Source: JAXMBX01 sp046349635 (lineage in GTDB: Bacteria > Planctomycetota > Planctomycetia > Planctomycetales > Planctomycetaceae). From it: a DNA stretch of 64,000 nucleotides. The notes under the pieces were generated by a model. The model saw only the letters and a program-made list of their open reading frames with translations. It was not told the DNA's origin and ran no database searches. The translations under genes and the position numbers were made by a program. The stretch is taken from contig JAXMBX010000021.1 in assembly GCA_046349635.1 (NCBI GenBank), forward strand, positions 16,155-80,154. The letters are read 5' to 3'. Below, piece after piece: positions 19,001-27,576 of the stretch (position 1 is its first letter; every line of letters starts with the position of its first letter).

Positions 19001-19331
19001 TTTGTCGGCGGAACTTCGAGATCGCTTTGGTCCGCCCCCTCCGGAGACGATGACTTTACTGGAACTCAAGAAGTTGCAGGTGCTGGCGCAAACCTGGCAA
19101 ATTGACGACATCCACCTTGAAGGTGAATTCGCCGTGCTGGGCTACCGCCACCCGCGCAAGATTAAACAACTGGCGGAAACTGCCGGAGGAAGGCTCCGAA
19201 TCGTCGATCAGAAGTCGGCGTATTTCGTTCTCAATCCGGAAGATACGACGTCGGAAGGTTTGTTGAATTCCCTCAAAGCGCTGTTGCAGACAGACGCGGA
19301 ACCGGCCTATAATCCGCCCCCTTCCGTCTGA
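16002..19331 (+). CDS. mfd: Transcription-repair coupling factor
   Basis: 1109 residues. Mfd removes RNA polymerase stalled at DNA lesions and recruits UvrA. Order of domains: UvrB-like N-terminal region (about 20-270), the RNA-polymerase-interacting CarD-like domain (about 445-510, VEGDFVVHLNHGIARYRGM), the RecG-like helicase with Walker A GDVGFGKTEVA near 593 and DEEQRFGV near 693, the second helicase lobe with ESGLDIPQANT and QLRGRVGR, and the C-terminal TRCF domain (about 975-1090). A second in-frame ATG at 16038 (MGARKRPNIR) would give a start closer to the conserved region; neither start has an obvious ribosome site. It is slightly shorter than E. coli Mfd. Confidence 0.96.
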   Translation: MRPLTLRLSLCIMGARKRPNIRHIRDLVPLVAGQPGYAEIVAALQRGESATIDGAWGSACALVSASLVTQATQSLLIVLPRLSDVDEFAYDLAGFLGTDPVILPAWEARPRERLAYDPILGARLAVARKCRDAQPPDVIVTSLAGLLQPLPAQEVLDHATRTLQVGQSIDPEDLAEQLRAVGCERVTSVERPGEYAFHGGILDIFSIDSPHPLRIEFFGDDIESLRRFDAETQTRVEELKSAPLTFFREEDLAGLFDGKFDGRSFLDDFPSAAWIMLHDLAELEMEGKQYLHRLDDPRGFFSVQSAFARCTQHPTVSLSALPVSTWETTCHLRVESIERFKGHSLEAIKELASIVGLDESVLLACHNEGEQRRLTELLAETDLPSTGRIELCVGHVAHGFRLVEDRIIVLSDHELFGRRDVRQSQPRKRIESRAIDTFLELVEGDFVVHLNHGIARYRGMKLVEKGEQQEEHLILEFRDKVQLYVPVTLIHLVQKYVGGAKGVPQLSKVGSSSWEKKKQSVAQALVNLAGEMIQLQAEREMKPGIAFPPDSHWQTEFEASFPFQETEDQLRAISDIKGDMTRPRPMDRLICGDVGFGKTEVAIRAAFKAIDAGKQVAVLVPTTILAEQHYRTFTERMAEYPFRIEVLSRFRTKSQQKQILEDLKTGAVDLVIGTHRLVQSDVEFHELGAIIIDEEQRFGVEAKEKLKRLRLELDVLTLSATPIPRTLHLSLLGIRDISNLTTPPQDRQRVETRICRFDEALIRQGIMRELNRSGQVYFVHNKVYNIETIADRLQGIVPEARIGIAHGQMPEHELEEVMVAFVTGQLDILVATTIIESGLDIPQANTIFIHEADRYGLADLHQLRGRVGRDRHRAYCYLLLEEGKHLTVDAAKRMKAIEEFSELGAGFRIALRDLEIRGAGNILGNEQSGHIASVGYELYCQMLENAVRRLKKEPLRQMRHVAVDLPLVAHLPGSYVPPGRPKIDVYRKLSRVASLEDLESLSAELRDRFGPPPPETMTLLELKKLQVLAQTWQIDDIHLEGEFAVLGYRHPRKIKQLAETAGGRLRIVDQKSAYFVLNPEDTTSEGLLNSLKALLQTDAEPAYNPPPSV

Positions 19332-19527
19332 CCGGTGGACGATCCTTACGGATTCGAAACCCTTGGGAATGCACAATTTCCCTGGCTTCAGCCGCTGAGA
19401 GTCAACATCGGTCCCGGATCACGCCTCTCCGCATACGGCGCCCCATTGCGGCGAGACGTCCCCGACACTTCTCTCTGATGACAGGGATGTCATTCGGTCT
19501 ACCTCACGGAATGAGGCGTTTTCCTTC

Positions 19528-20841
19528 ATGCGCGTTTCGGTTGCCGGTTCCCTCGCATTGATTTGTGCCCTGCTCGGCTGCGAATCCATGCGCACGGTCA
19601 AGGTCGATAACCCGGTGGTGGGTCCTCCCCCACCCCGCGTCGTCGATGCGTCCAGCCAGAACCATCTCAACCTCGCCTCCAAAGCACACCGCAACAAAAA
19701 ATCCTCCTCGGAAGAAACTCAACTCGCCCGCGCCTCCGATGGCGACGAACGGGACTCCGAGGTCCGCCCCGTCAGCCGTGAAGTGGACATCCAGGACATC
19801 CACGGCGATACCGTCGTCGCCACGGTCAACGAGTCCCCGCTCTTTGCCCGGGACGTGCTGGGTGCCAAAGCCTCGAATATCCACATGGCTCTGAAGGCCG
19901 TCGAACACCAATTCAAAGATGACCCGGACCCACAGAATATCGTCCGGGCCAAAGCGACCATTCAGAAGCACCAGGAAATGATCCTCAAGCAGAATCTTCC
20001 TGCCGCGATCGACGTCCGCCTGATCGTTCTGGCTTTGAAAGCCGAAGTCAAACCCGACCAGCTCAAAACTCTGCAGGAGAGTATCGACGTCGCATTTCGC
20101 AGTTCCAAAGAGCAGGAGTTGATGCACAGCTTCGGCGTCAAAGACCTTCTGGGACTCGAACAAAGAATGGCCGAGGTGGGGTTAGACTACCAGCACCTAA
20201 AACAATCCTATTCCGAAGTCGAAATGGCGCATGCCTACATGGGATTGAAGGGGAGCAAGCCCGTCGATCCCGACCGTTCCGAAATGCTCGCGTATTACGA
20301 CGACCACCGCGACGAGTACGCTTTTCCGGCCACCGTCAAGTGGCAGCAGATTCTCGTCAAAAGCAGTAAGCATGGATCCTCCGAAGGCGCGCGCAAGGTC
20401 ATCGATGAAGCCGCCCAGGCCCTCCTCGACGGCAAATCCTTCACGGAAGTCGCCCGCGAATATTCGGAAGGCCCCACCGCCAATGACGGCGGAATCTACA
20501 ACTGGATGAAGGCCGGCTCGCTCGTCGACAAGGAGCTCGAAAAGAAACTCTTCCAGGTGCCCGTGGGAGAGGTGAGCCCCGTGATCGAGGCGAAAGACGG
20601 CTGGCAGATCGTGGTGGTTCTCAATCGCAAGGCCGCCGGCCACCTCAAATTCGAGGACAAGCAGAAGGAGATCAAGAATATCCTGATGCAAAAGCAAATG
20701 CGGGAATCAGCGGAAAAGCTGGCCAAGGATCTTCGCAAATCCGCCGTGATCTGGACCATCTTCGACGACGAGCGCAGTCCTCTGGCCGCCAATGCGGAGA
20801 CCGACTCAAAAGAATCGGACGAGCAACCCGCGGAAGAGTAG
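19528..20841 (+). CDS. Parvulin-type peptidyl-prolyl isomerase lipoprotein
   Basis: 437 residues. The N-terminus (MRVSVAGSLALICALLGC) is a lipoprotein signal with the lipobox LLGC, so the mature protein begins at Cys18 and is membrane-anchored outside the cytoplasm. Residues about 85-230 form a SurA/PrsA-like helical chaperone part (VNESPLFARDVLG). The rotamase domain spans about 270-370: WQQILVK at its start, GKSFTEVAREYSEGPTANDGG in the middle and GEVSPVIEAKDGWQIVVV at the end. It probably assists folding of exported proteins. The acidic C-terminal tail overlaps the convergent chromate transporter gene by 36 bases. Confidence 0.92.
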   Translation: MRVSVAGSLALICALLGCESMRTVKVDNPVVGPPPPRVVDASSQNHLNLASKAHRNKKSSSEETQLARASDGDERDSEVRPVSREVDIQDIHGDTVVATVNESPLFARDVLGAKASNIHMALKAVEHQFKDDPDPQNIVRAKATIQKHQEMILKQNLPAAIDVRLIVLALKAEVKPDQLKTLQESIDVAFRSSKEQELMHSFGVKDLLGLEQRMAEVGLDYQHLKQSYSEVEMAHAYMGLKGSKPVDPDRSEMLAYYDDHRDEYAFPATVKWQQILVKSSKHGSSEGARKVIDEAAQALLDGKSFTEVAREYSEGPTANDGGIYNWMKAGSLVDKELEKKLFQVPVGEVSPVIEAKDGWQIVVVLNRKAAGHLKFEDKQKEIKNILMQKQMRESAEKLAKDLRKSAVIWTIFDDERSPLAANAETDSKESDEQPAEE

Positions 20842-22191
20842 CCCCAGCAGGGAACTCACCAGCAGGGTCGGGATCATCCCCACGTGCCGCCATAACATGG
20901 CATAAGCCGCCCCGAGCATCAGCACCAGCATCCACGGGTCCAGCGTTCGCACATCCGGCACTGTGATCTGCACCATTCCCCAGTTCAAGTCATGCACCTG
21001 GCCGAACAGCGTCCGCAACGCGAACCACAGCGCCAGGTTCAGTACCACCCCCACCACCGCCGCAGTAATGCAGGTCAGTGCGGCACTCCAGCTTTTATTC
21101 TTTCGCAAGGCTTCCACGTAGGGCGCGCCGGTGAAGATGTACAGGAAGCAGGGGACATAGGTGGCCCATGTTGTGAGAAACGATGCCAGCAATGCCGCCA
21201 TGAGCGGACTGAACGGCGCCGGGTTGCGCACTGCTCCCAGATACGCCACGAACTGCACCACCTGGATCAAAGGGCCGGGTGTTGTCTCCGCCAGTCCCAG
21301 CCCATCCAACATTTCACCTGCCGTCAACCAGTGATACCGCTCGACGGCCTGCTGCGCCACGTACGGCAGCACGGCATAAGCCCCCCCGAAAGTCACCAGG
21401 GCAGCCCGGCTGAAAAACAATTCCTGCTGGACCAGCACGTGGTCCCACCCCAGCCACGGCACCAGACACGCAAACGGCAACACCCACAGGAACGCACTCA
21501 CGATGAAGATCCGCACGGCCCTCATCAGGTTGGGCTGAAAGTACGGGTCCGAACTGATCTGGCGGTCCAGTAAGCCCTCACCAAAATCCTGCTGCGCGGA
21601 TTTCTTCGGAGCAGGGGGGTGAAATTGCGCCGGCCAGATTTTCCCCCCCAGCCAACCGAGCACGCCCGCGGTGAGAATGATCGCGGGAAACGGAATTCGC
21701 AACACGAAGATCGCGAGGAACGCAAACCCGGCGATTACGAGCATCATGCGGGTCTTCAAAGCGCGTTTCCCGATCCGGATCAGTGCCTCGATCACCACCG
21801 CGAGGACCGCCGCTTTCAATCCGTAGAACAGTCCCTCCACGGCGGGAACGTGCTGCCATGTCGTGTAAATAAAACTCATGACCAAGATCGACAGAAACCC
21901 CGGCAGTACAAACAGGCTACCGGCGATCAGGCCGCCCCGGATCTTGAACAGCAGCCACCCCGTGTAGGTCACCAGTTGCTGTGCCTCCGGCCCGGGGAGC
22001 AGCATGCAATAATTCAGCGCGTGCAGGAACCGTTCCTCGCTCAGCCAGCGTTTCTCTTCGACCAGGATCCGGTGCATTACCGCAATCTGTCCGCTCGGTC
22101 CCCCGAAACTGAGCGCCGCGATCCTCACCCATACCCGCAGGGCTTCCGAAAACGTAATCTTCCCCGTTTCGGGGCACACTTCCGAACTCAA
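20806..22191 (-). CDS. chrA: Chromate transporter, two-domain type
   Basis: 461 residues in the inner membrane. The N-terminal half contains the conserved ALSFGGPSGQIAVMHRILVEEKRWLSEERFLHALNYCMLLPGPEAQQL region and the C-terminal half the matching FGGAYAVLPYVAQQAVE...GLGLAETTPGPLIQ, the usual duplicated topology of ChrA. About ten hydrophobic segments are visible. The family exports chromate, though many members are uncharacterised. The start is a TTG at 22191 preceded by GGGAGG at seven bases, a strong ribosome site that decides for this codon. The 3' end overlaps the isomerase lipoprotein gene by 36 bases, and it is divergent from the methyltransferase gene. Confidence 0.95.
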   Translation of the reverse strand: MSSEVCPETGKITFSEALRVWVRIAALSFGGPSGQIAVMHRILVEEKRWLSEERFLHALNYCMLLPGPEAQQLVTYTGWLLFKIRGGLIAGSLFVLPGFLSILVMSFIYTTWQHVPAVEGLFYGLKAAVLAVVIEALIRIGKRALKTRMMLVIAGFAFLAIFVLRIPFPAIILTAGVLGWLGGKIWPAQFHPPAPKKSAQQDFGEGLLDRQISSDPYFQPNLMRAVRIFIVSAFLWVLPFACLVPWLGWDHVLVQQELFFSRAALVTFGGAYAVLPYVAQQAVERYHWLTAGEMLDGLGLAETTPGPLIQVVQFVAYLGAVRNPAPFSPLMAALLASFLTTWATYVPCFLYIFTGAPYVEALRKNKSWSAALTCITAAVVGVVLNLALWFALRTLFGQVHDLNWGMVQITVPDVRTLDPWMLVLMLGAAYAMLWRHVGMIPTLLVSSLLGLLFRGLLVRFF

Positions 22192-22313
22192 GTCGCATCC
22201 TCCCGCCGGATCACGGATTGCACCTGCGGAGTTCTCTCCCTATAAAGGGAGTCAACGCCACCTACAGGCTTTATTAATTTCGTAAGTCAGGGATGAATTC
22301 TCTGAGGGGCATT

Positions 22314-23570
22314 ATGCCAAGAATCCTGCTGCTCTGCCTGCTTCTGGCCGGTGATCTCGCCTGGGGACAAAACACTCCCCCGAAAATCGGGCTCACACGG
22401 GCCAAGGTGATCGACGATACTCAGGCTGAAAAGGCGCGGCACGAAATGGTCCGCCAGGTCATCGCCCGCGAGGGGATCGAAAACCCAGCGGTCCTGCAGG
22501 CCATGCGCACCGTCCCGCGCCACTTCTTCGTCCCCTCCAATCTGGTCCGCATGGCCTATTTCGACCAGGCTCTTCCGATCGGATTCAAACAGACGATCTC
22601 CCCACCGTTCATCGTGGCCTACATGACGCAGACCCTTGATCCCAAGCCCACGGATCGGGTTCTCGAAATCGGTACGGGGAGCGGCTATCAGGCCTCCATC
22701 CTTTCCGGAATCGTGAAAGAGGTCTACACGATTGAGATCGTGAAACCGCTCGCCGATCAGGCCCTGCAGCGATTCAAGGATCTCGGCTACACCAATGTCC
22801 ACGCCAAAGCGGGGGACGGTTACCAGGGCTGGCCCGAACATGCCCCGTTCGACAAGATCATCGTCACCTGTTCCCCGGAGGAGGTGCCACAGCCCCTGAT
22901 CGACCAATTGAAGGAAGGAGGGCGGATGATCGTCCCTCTGGGGGAACGCTATCAGCAAATGTTTTACCTCTTCGAAAAGAAGGATGGCAAACTCGTCAAG
23001 CAAAAACTCATTCCCACTCTTTTCGTTCCGATGACCGGGACCTCGGAAGATCGCCGCAAAGTCCTCCCCGATCCGCTCCACCCCGTGCTCTTGAACGGCA
23101 GCTTTGAGGAAGTCGATGAGGAAACAAAACTCCCCAGGCGCTGGCATTACCAGCGGCAGACGAGTCTCATGCATGATGCTCCTCCCGATGGCCAGAATTA
23201 CCTTCGCATTCAAAACACCGACCCCGGCCGCTTCGCCCAGATCCTGCAGGCCATGGCTGTCGACGGCAAACACATTGGAGCGATGGAAATCCGCCTCTGG
23301 GTCCGCACGAACGGCATTCAAAAGGGAAACCAGCGCTACGAGCGGGCCGGCCTGATCGTCCACTTCTTTGATGAAAACCGCCAGCAGTTCACGCAACCTC
23401 TCCATCCCTGGGATGGGACTTCCGCCTGGCGGCAGATTTCTCTCACAATTCCCGTCCCTCCCAAAGCCAAAGAAGCGATCTTTCACGTCGGCCTGAATGG
23501 GAGCGTCGGAACGCTCGATATCGATGACATTCAAATGACCCCCATCCCACGGTCACGCGAGAACCCCTGA
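22314..23570 (+). CDS. pcm: Exported protein-L-isoaspartate O-methyltransferase with C-terminal beta-sandwich
   Basis: 418 residues from the ATG at 22314, which has GAGGGG six bases upstream; an in-frame ATG at 22293 lacks a spaced ribosome site. Residues 1-19 (MPRILLLCLLLAGDLAWGQ) form a signal peptide, unlike the cytoplasmic E. coli enzyme. Residues about 45-245 are the methyltransferase: MRTVPRHFFVP, the SAM loop VLEIGTGSGYQASIL, and GGRMIVPLGERYQQ. It repairs isoaspartyl residues with S-adenosylmethionine. Residues about 258-418 (LLNGSFEEVDEETKLPRRW...LNGSVGTLDIDDIQM) look like a carbohydrate-binding-type jelly roll. How a SAM enzyme would be supplied outside the cytoplasm is unclear. Confidence 0.88.
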   Translation: MPRILLLCLLLAGDLAWGQNTPPKIGLTRAKVIDDTQAEKARHEMVRQVIAREGIENPAVLQAMRTVPRHFFVPSNLVRMAYFDQALPIGFKQTISPPFIVAYMTQTLDPKPTDRVLEIGTGSGYQASILSGIVKEVYTIEIVKPLADQALQRFKDLGYTNVHAKAGDGYQGWPEHAPFDKIIVTCSPEEVPQPLIDQLKEGGRMIVPLGERYQQMFYLFEKKDGKLVKQKLIPTLFVPMTGTSEDRRKVLPDPLHPVLLNGSFEEVDEETKLPRRWHYQRQTSLMHDAPPDGQNYLRIQNTDPGRFAQILQAMAVDGKHIGAMEIRLWVRTNGIQKGNQRYERAGLIVHFFDENRQQFTQPLHPWDGTSAWRQISLTIPVPPKAKEAIFHVGLNGSVGTLDIDDIQMTPIPRSRENP

Positions 23571-23844
23571 AATACCCTCCCCACGGTTCCGGAGTATTTC
23601 GATGCGAAATCAATTCTCTGTTTCGCGCTCGGAACCCGAACGCCGGGCAGATCACATCGGATTCCGGGTGGTGGCCGTACAACCCTGATCTCCCGTGAAA
23701 AAAAAACGGCGATTTTACCGCATTTTCCGCCCCAGATATCGTTCTGGACTCGATTCCCCGGTTCTCACTATACTCCCGCTCTAAATCCGTTCCCGGGGAG
23801 ATTTTCCGCTCTATAGATTCCACTCCGACATTGAAGGACTCGAC

Positions 23845-25950
23845 ATGCCCTCGCACGTCATGGAAGACAGTGGCACCACTCGCAACGCGCACGCAGTCTC
23901 TGCCCGCAGAACGGAACCCCAACTGCAGAGTCTGCTCCCTCATCAGGACAAGGGGGCCCGGGCTGTCGTCGGCCAGGCGGTCGTTCGTTTTCCGGCGCAA
24001 GTTCCCCAGCCGGGGCGTGTGCTGATCGCCGTAGAAACCGCCGCCCGTCTCCAGCAGGGAATCAGCGGCGAACCTGCCTCGAAGCGGATCGTCCGACTCG
24101 TCCGTTCACGTCTCTATCAAGTCCCCGATGTCCTCGTCCACGACGGCATGCAGACGCTGCTCCGCAAGGCGGTCCACATGTTCCGCCGCGAGCAGGCTGA
24201 TTTCTATCACGACCTCGCCGGTTTCACAGGACGCGTCATCGCGGATCTCAGTTCGAATCCTCTCCCCGCGGGGACACTCGTCGCCGGTTTCTCGCTCACG
24301 CATCCCGGGCTTTGCGAACAGGTCGTCGCCCGCCGCGGCTGCCTTTGGACGGTGAATTCTCACGCCCATCCGGATGATGCCTCCCTCGGCCTGTGGGGTG
24401 GACTCCTCTCCTCTGCCCTCGATCTTGTGGAGAAAGAAGGCGCGGTTCAGATCATCGGCGAAGGCCGACTCGCGGATCTCGCATTCGCTTTGGCGCGTCA
24501 TCGTGCTATTCCGCTCGATGCCAAGGCCACCAGTTGCATCGTCGTCAGCCGGATCAATACGCCACAACACGCGACCCCCGCGCGCGCCATCGGCATCGAC
24601 CTGCCGGAAACCCTCCTCCGCGAAATGTTTCCGCAAGCCGCTCAATATTCCGCGTTCGACCTCAAGGGGATGCTCTTCAACGAAGACACGCTGCTCGACC
24701 TGTACTATCCCGATGGAGATTTGATTTATCCCGAGTGGTTCCAGCCCGCCTCCGTGGGCCGGTTCCTGGATGACCTCGCCTACATTTCGCACACCTGTCC
24801 CCCCACCGTTCCCGCCTCACAACAGAAGCTGGGAGAAGGGATCACGGTTGACCGCCTCGACTCGCGCACGCGCCTGTTCCGATTCGAGAATCCCACCGCG
24901 AACATCCATGTCCGCCCCGTCCCCTCACAAAACACCAACGTTCGTCCCAAGCGCGCCGACGGCATCGGCCTCAGCCTCATCGGGGGAGGACGCTGGCCTC
25001 TCGGGATGGTGGTTCGCCGTGTCGCCTCCGATCCGCGCATCGATCTGCGCGGCATCTGCGACCGCCGCCCGGAAGCCGCCTATCTGGCCGGGGAAGCGCT
25101 CCCCTTCGCCTGGACCAGCACTCGCCCCGAAGATGCGTTTGAAGACAAGGACACGGATGCCATCGCCGTTGCTCCCTACCACGGAATGCACGCCCCCTTC
25201 GCCGCGGCCGTTCTGCGAGCCGGCAAGCATTGCTTTGTCGAGAAACCTCCCGTTATCAACCAGGAACAACTCGACGATTTGAAGGACGCCGCCTGTCACT
25301 CCGACAAACTGCTCTACGTCGGCTACAACCGCCGCTTTGCCCCTTTGAATGACCGGATCGGCAAGCTCCTCAGCGAACGCCAGGGACCGATCTTCATGAA
25401 CTTCGTGATGCGGGCTGTCGATGTCCCGCGCTACGACTGGTACCACTGGGCCTCCAACGGCAACCGCATTCTCTCCAACGTCTGCCACATCATCGACTAC
25501 TCGTTGTATCTCGCCGCCCCAGCTTTGCCGGTCACGGTGACCGCCACGACCGCCATCAAGGGGCGCGAAGATGAAAACGTCATCGTCACCATCTGCTTCG
25601 ACGACGGCAGCATGGCGAACCTCGTCTACACGAATAAAGGCAAGGTCGCCCATGGTTACTTCCAGCGCTACCTGATCGCCAAGGACGACCTCTTTATCGA
25701 AGTCGATGGCTTCGCCAGTATGGTCGCCCGGGCCAGCAGCAAGGTGGTCGATCGCTGGAAGGGGGTTCTCGACATGGGTCACCGCCGCCAGATGAAAGCC
25801 TTCGGCGACGCCCTCGCCACGAACGGCCCCTCCCCGATCTGCCTGCGGGACACCCTGATCTCCGCCCAGACGGTTGTCGCCGCGGCCCAGGCTGCCCAGC
25901 TCGGCCGCCCCGTGACCCTCAACCTGGCACCGTACCTGAACTTGCGGTAA
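23845..25950 (+). CDS. Bi-domain oxidoreductase: degenerate alcohol-dehydrogenase-like half plus Gfo/Idh/MocA half
   Basis: 701 residues, ATG preceded by AAGGA. Residues about 35-360 follow the layout of a medium-chain dehydrogenase (GRVLIAVETAARLQQGISG, GAVQIIGEGRLADLAFALARH) but lack the classic zinc ligands and the full G-x-G-x-x-G loop, so catalysis there is doubtful. Residues about 375-695 are a Gfo/Idh/MocA dehydrogenase: ISLIGGGRWPLGMVVRRV-type Rossmann start, FVEKPPVINQEQLDDL with the EKP signature, and GYNRRFAP. Known bi-domain members of this type sit in surface-sugar gene clusters; here no sugar biosynthesis gene is adjacent. Probably NAD(P)-dependent sugar oxidation, substrate unknown. 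Confidence 0.85.
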   Translation: MPSHVMEDSGTTRNAHAVSARRTEPQLQSLLPHQDKGARAVVGQAVVRFPAQVPQPGRVLIAVETAARLQQGISGEPASKRIVRLVRSRLYQVPDVLVHDGMQTLLRKAVHMFRREQADFYHDLAGFTGRVIADLSSNPLPAGTLVAGFSLTHPGLCEQVVARRGCLWTVNSHAHPDDASLGLWGGLLSSALDLVEKEGAVQIIGEGRLADLAFALARHRAIPLDAKATSCIVVSRINTPQHATPARAIGIDLPETLLREMFPQAAQYSAFDLKGMLFNEDTLLDLYYPDGDLIYPEWFQPASVGRFLDDLAYISHTCPPTVPASQQKLGEGITVDRLDSRTRLFRFENPTANIHVRPVPSQNTNVRPKRADGIGLSLIGGGRWPLGMVVRRVASDPRIDLRGICDRRPEAAYLAGEALPFAWTSTRPEDAFEDKDTDAIAVAPYHGMHAPFAAAVLRAGKHCFVEKPPVINQEQLDDLKDAACHSDKLLYVGYNRRFAPLNDRIGKLLSERQGPIFMNFVMRAVDVPRYDWYHWASNGNRILSNVCHIIDYSLYLAAPALPVTVTATTAIKGREDENVIVTICFDDGSMANLVYTNKGKVAHGYFQRYLIAKDDLFIEVDGFASMVARASSKVVDRWKGVLDMGHRRQMKAFGDALATNGPSPICLRDTLISAQTVVAAAQAAQLGRPVTLNLAPYLNLR

Positions 25951-25974
25951 GTCTCACACTGCCCGGTAGTCCAA

Positions 25975-25995
25975 GTGACCGCGTCGAGGAACAGG
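25975..25995 (+). repeat. Left copy of a 21-bp imperfect direct repeat
   Basis: Begins GTGACCGCGTC and ends CAGG; matches the copy at 27577-27597 at 19 of 21 positions (differences at repeat positions 12 and 17). The two copies lie in the non-coding flanks on either side of the Calx-beta surface-protein gene. Confidence 0.55.
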
Positions 25996-26114
25996 GTGGC
26001 CTTGGCCTTCTCGAATTGGCGGAACCCGCCATTGAGAAACCCTCCTATCCACTCGTAGCCTGAATATAGAGACGACTTATTATTCAGCCGCGAGTCTAGC
26101 AGGGAGATGTCGCC

Positions 26115-27563
26115 ATGTGGCTCCGCAATTTCAATAACTGGATCGGACCAGAACGGAAGGGTTCAAAAAACCGAGCAAAAAGGGACATGCGACGCCGGTC
26201 ACTCCATCGTTGGGACGACTTGGAAACTCGCATCCTTCCGGCTGCCGTGATTGTCGCTGCGGCTCCAAACCTGGAAACGACCGAAGCTGGCGGAACCGCG
26301 CATTTCTCGGTGAAGCTCGACACACAACCGACCTCTGACGTGACAATTCGAGTCCGCAGTTCCAATCCCCAGGAGGGAACCCCTGCGGTCAGCCAACTGG
26401 TATTCACTGCCACAAACTGGGACGCCGCACAGGTAGTGACTGTCACCGGTGTGGATGATGCCATCGATGACGATGACGCCGCTTATTTCATCATTCTCGA
26501 CAAGCTTAAGACCAAGGACAAGAATTTCAAAAAACAGAATCCCAGCGATATTTCGTTGACAAATCGCGATGATGATACGGCGGGAGTTATTGTCACTCCT
26601 ACCGCGGGACTGCAGACCACTGAAGGCGGGGGGACGGCCTCGTTTACTGTCCGCCTCGGCAGTCAGCCATTGAAAACCGTGCATATCAGCATGCACAGCT
26701 CGAATGTGCAGGAAGGAACTTCACCTGCCTCGCGTTCTTTCAATAAAAGTAACTGGAATGTCCCCCAGACTGTAACCGTCGCCGGTGTGAATGATTTCAT
26801 CGCCGACGGCAACCAGAACTATCAGATCCTTTTCAGCCCGGCGGAAAGCAGCGATCCCAAATACAACGGACTCGTCGGTTCCCCGGTTTCTCTCGTTAAT
26901 CTTGACGATGACGCCGCCCGCCTGATTGTGTCACCCGCTTCCGGCCTGATCGTCAATGAGGGAGGAATTAAGACTGTCTCGGTCCGACTCAACACCCAAC
27001 CCACTGCAAATGTCATCGTTACAATCGCAGGAGGGAATGGCGAAGCCACCGTCACCCCTGACCAGCTGGTCTTCACGCCCCAGAACTGGACCAATCCGCA
27101 ACTCTTCACGATCCACGGAACGCAAGATGGCGTTCAGGATGGAGACAAACTTTTCAATTTTACGATTCAGACCACCAGTGCCGATCCTGCGTATAATGGG
27201 CTCGCGCAACTTGTCTCCACGACCATACACGACACGACGACCGTCAGTAATTTTGACGGCAGCTATACTGGCGGATACTCCGGCACAGTCAGCGGCTACG
27301 GTTACACCGAACCCATCAGCGGAAGCGTCGCCTTCTCTGTCTCCGGACACTCCATCACAGTCACGGTTCCCGGTGCCGGGTCCGGAACGCTCAGTGATGA
27401 TGGAACCGGAGATTTCTCAACTTCCGGCGGTTCGGTCGCAGGAGCGGTGTTCTCCGGAACTTTCAACAAACTTTCCGGCGGAGGGGTATCGGCCAGCGGA
27501 ACGTGGAGCTACTCACAAGGGGGAGTTACCGGTAGCGGAACGTGGTCGGCGTCTCGTACGTGA
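26115..27563 (+). CDS. Calx-beta-type repeat surface protein with LEPR-XLL-like N-terminus
   Basis: 482 residues, ATG preceded by GGGAG at eight bases. There is no ordinary signal peptide; instead RRRSLHRWDDLETRILPAA at about 26-44 resembles the planctomycete LEPR-XLL motif (normally L-E-P-R-x-L-L) that marks large exported proteins, with Thr for Pro and Ile-Leu-Pro for x-L-L. Three tandem beta-sandwich repeats of about 105 residues follow (about 46-155, 157-266, 267-372), each with TTEGGGTASFTVRL-like and DDAIDDDD- or NDFIADGN-like segments suggesting calcium binding. The last 95 residues are Gly/Ser/Thr-rich beta structure. Probably exported and adhesive. It uses more A/T-ending codons than its neighbours and is flanked by a short direct repeat, both consistent with transfer or duplication. 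Confidence 0.8.
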   Translation: MWLRNFNNWIGPERKGSKNRAKRDMRRRSLHRWDDLETRILPAAVIVAAAPNLETTEAGGTAHFSVKLDTQPTSDVTIRVRSSNPQEGTPAVSQLVFTATNWDAAQVVTVTGVDDAIDDDDAAYFIILDKLKTKDKNFKKQNPSDISLTNRDDDTAGVIVTPTAGLQTTEGGGTASFTVRLGSQPLKTVHISMHSSNVQEGTSPASRSFNKSNWNVPQTVTVAGVNDFIADGNQNYQILFSPAESSDPKYNGLVGSPVSLVNLDDDAARLIVSPASGLIVNEGGIKTVSVRLNTQPTANVIVTIAGGNGEATVTPDQLVFTPQNWTNPQLFTIHGTQDGVQDGDKLFNFTIQTTSADPAYNGLAQLVSTTIHDTTTVSNFDGSYTGGYSGTVSGYGYTEPISGSVAFSVSGHSITVTVPGAGSGTLSDDGTGDFSTSGGSVAGAVFSGTFNKLSGGGVSASGTWSYSQGGVTGSGTWSASRT

Positions 27564-27576
27564 CGCTGCTTTTCAG

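Noticed and set aside
22287..23534. 415-codon minus-strand frame
   Set aside because: Antisense to the isoaspartyl methyltransferase over its whole length; the forward product has clear conserved motifs.
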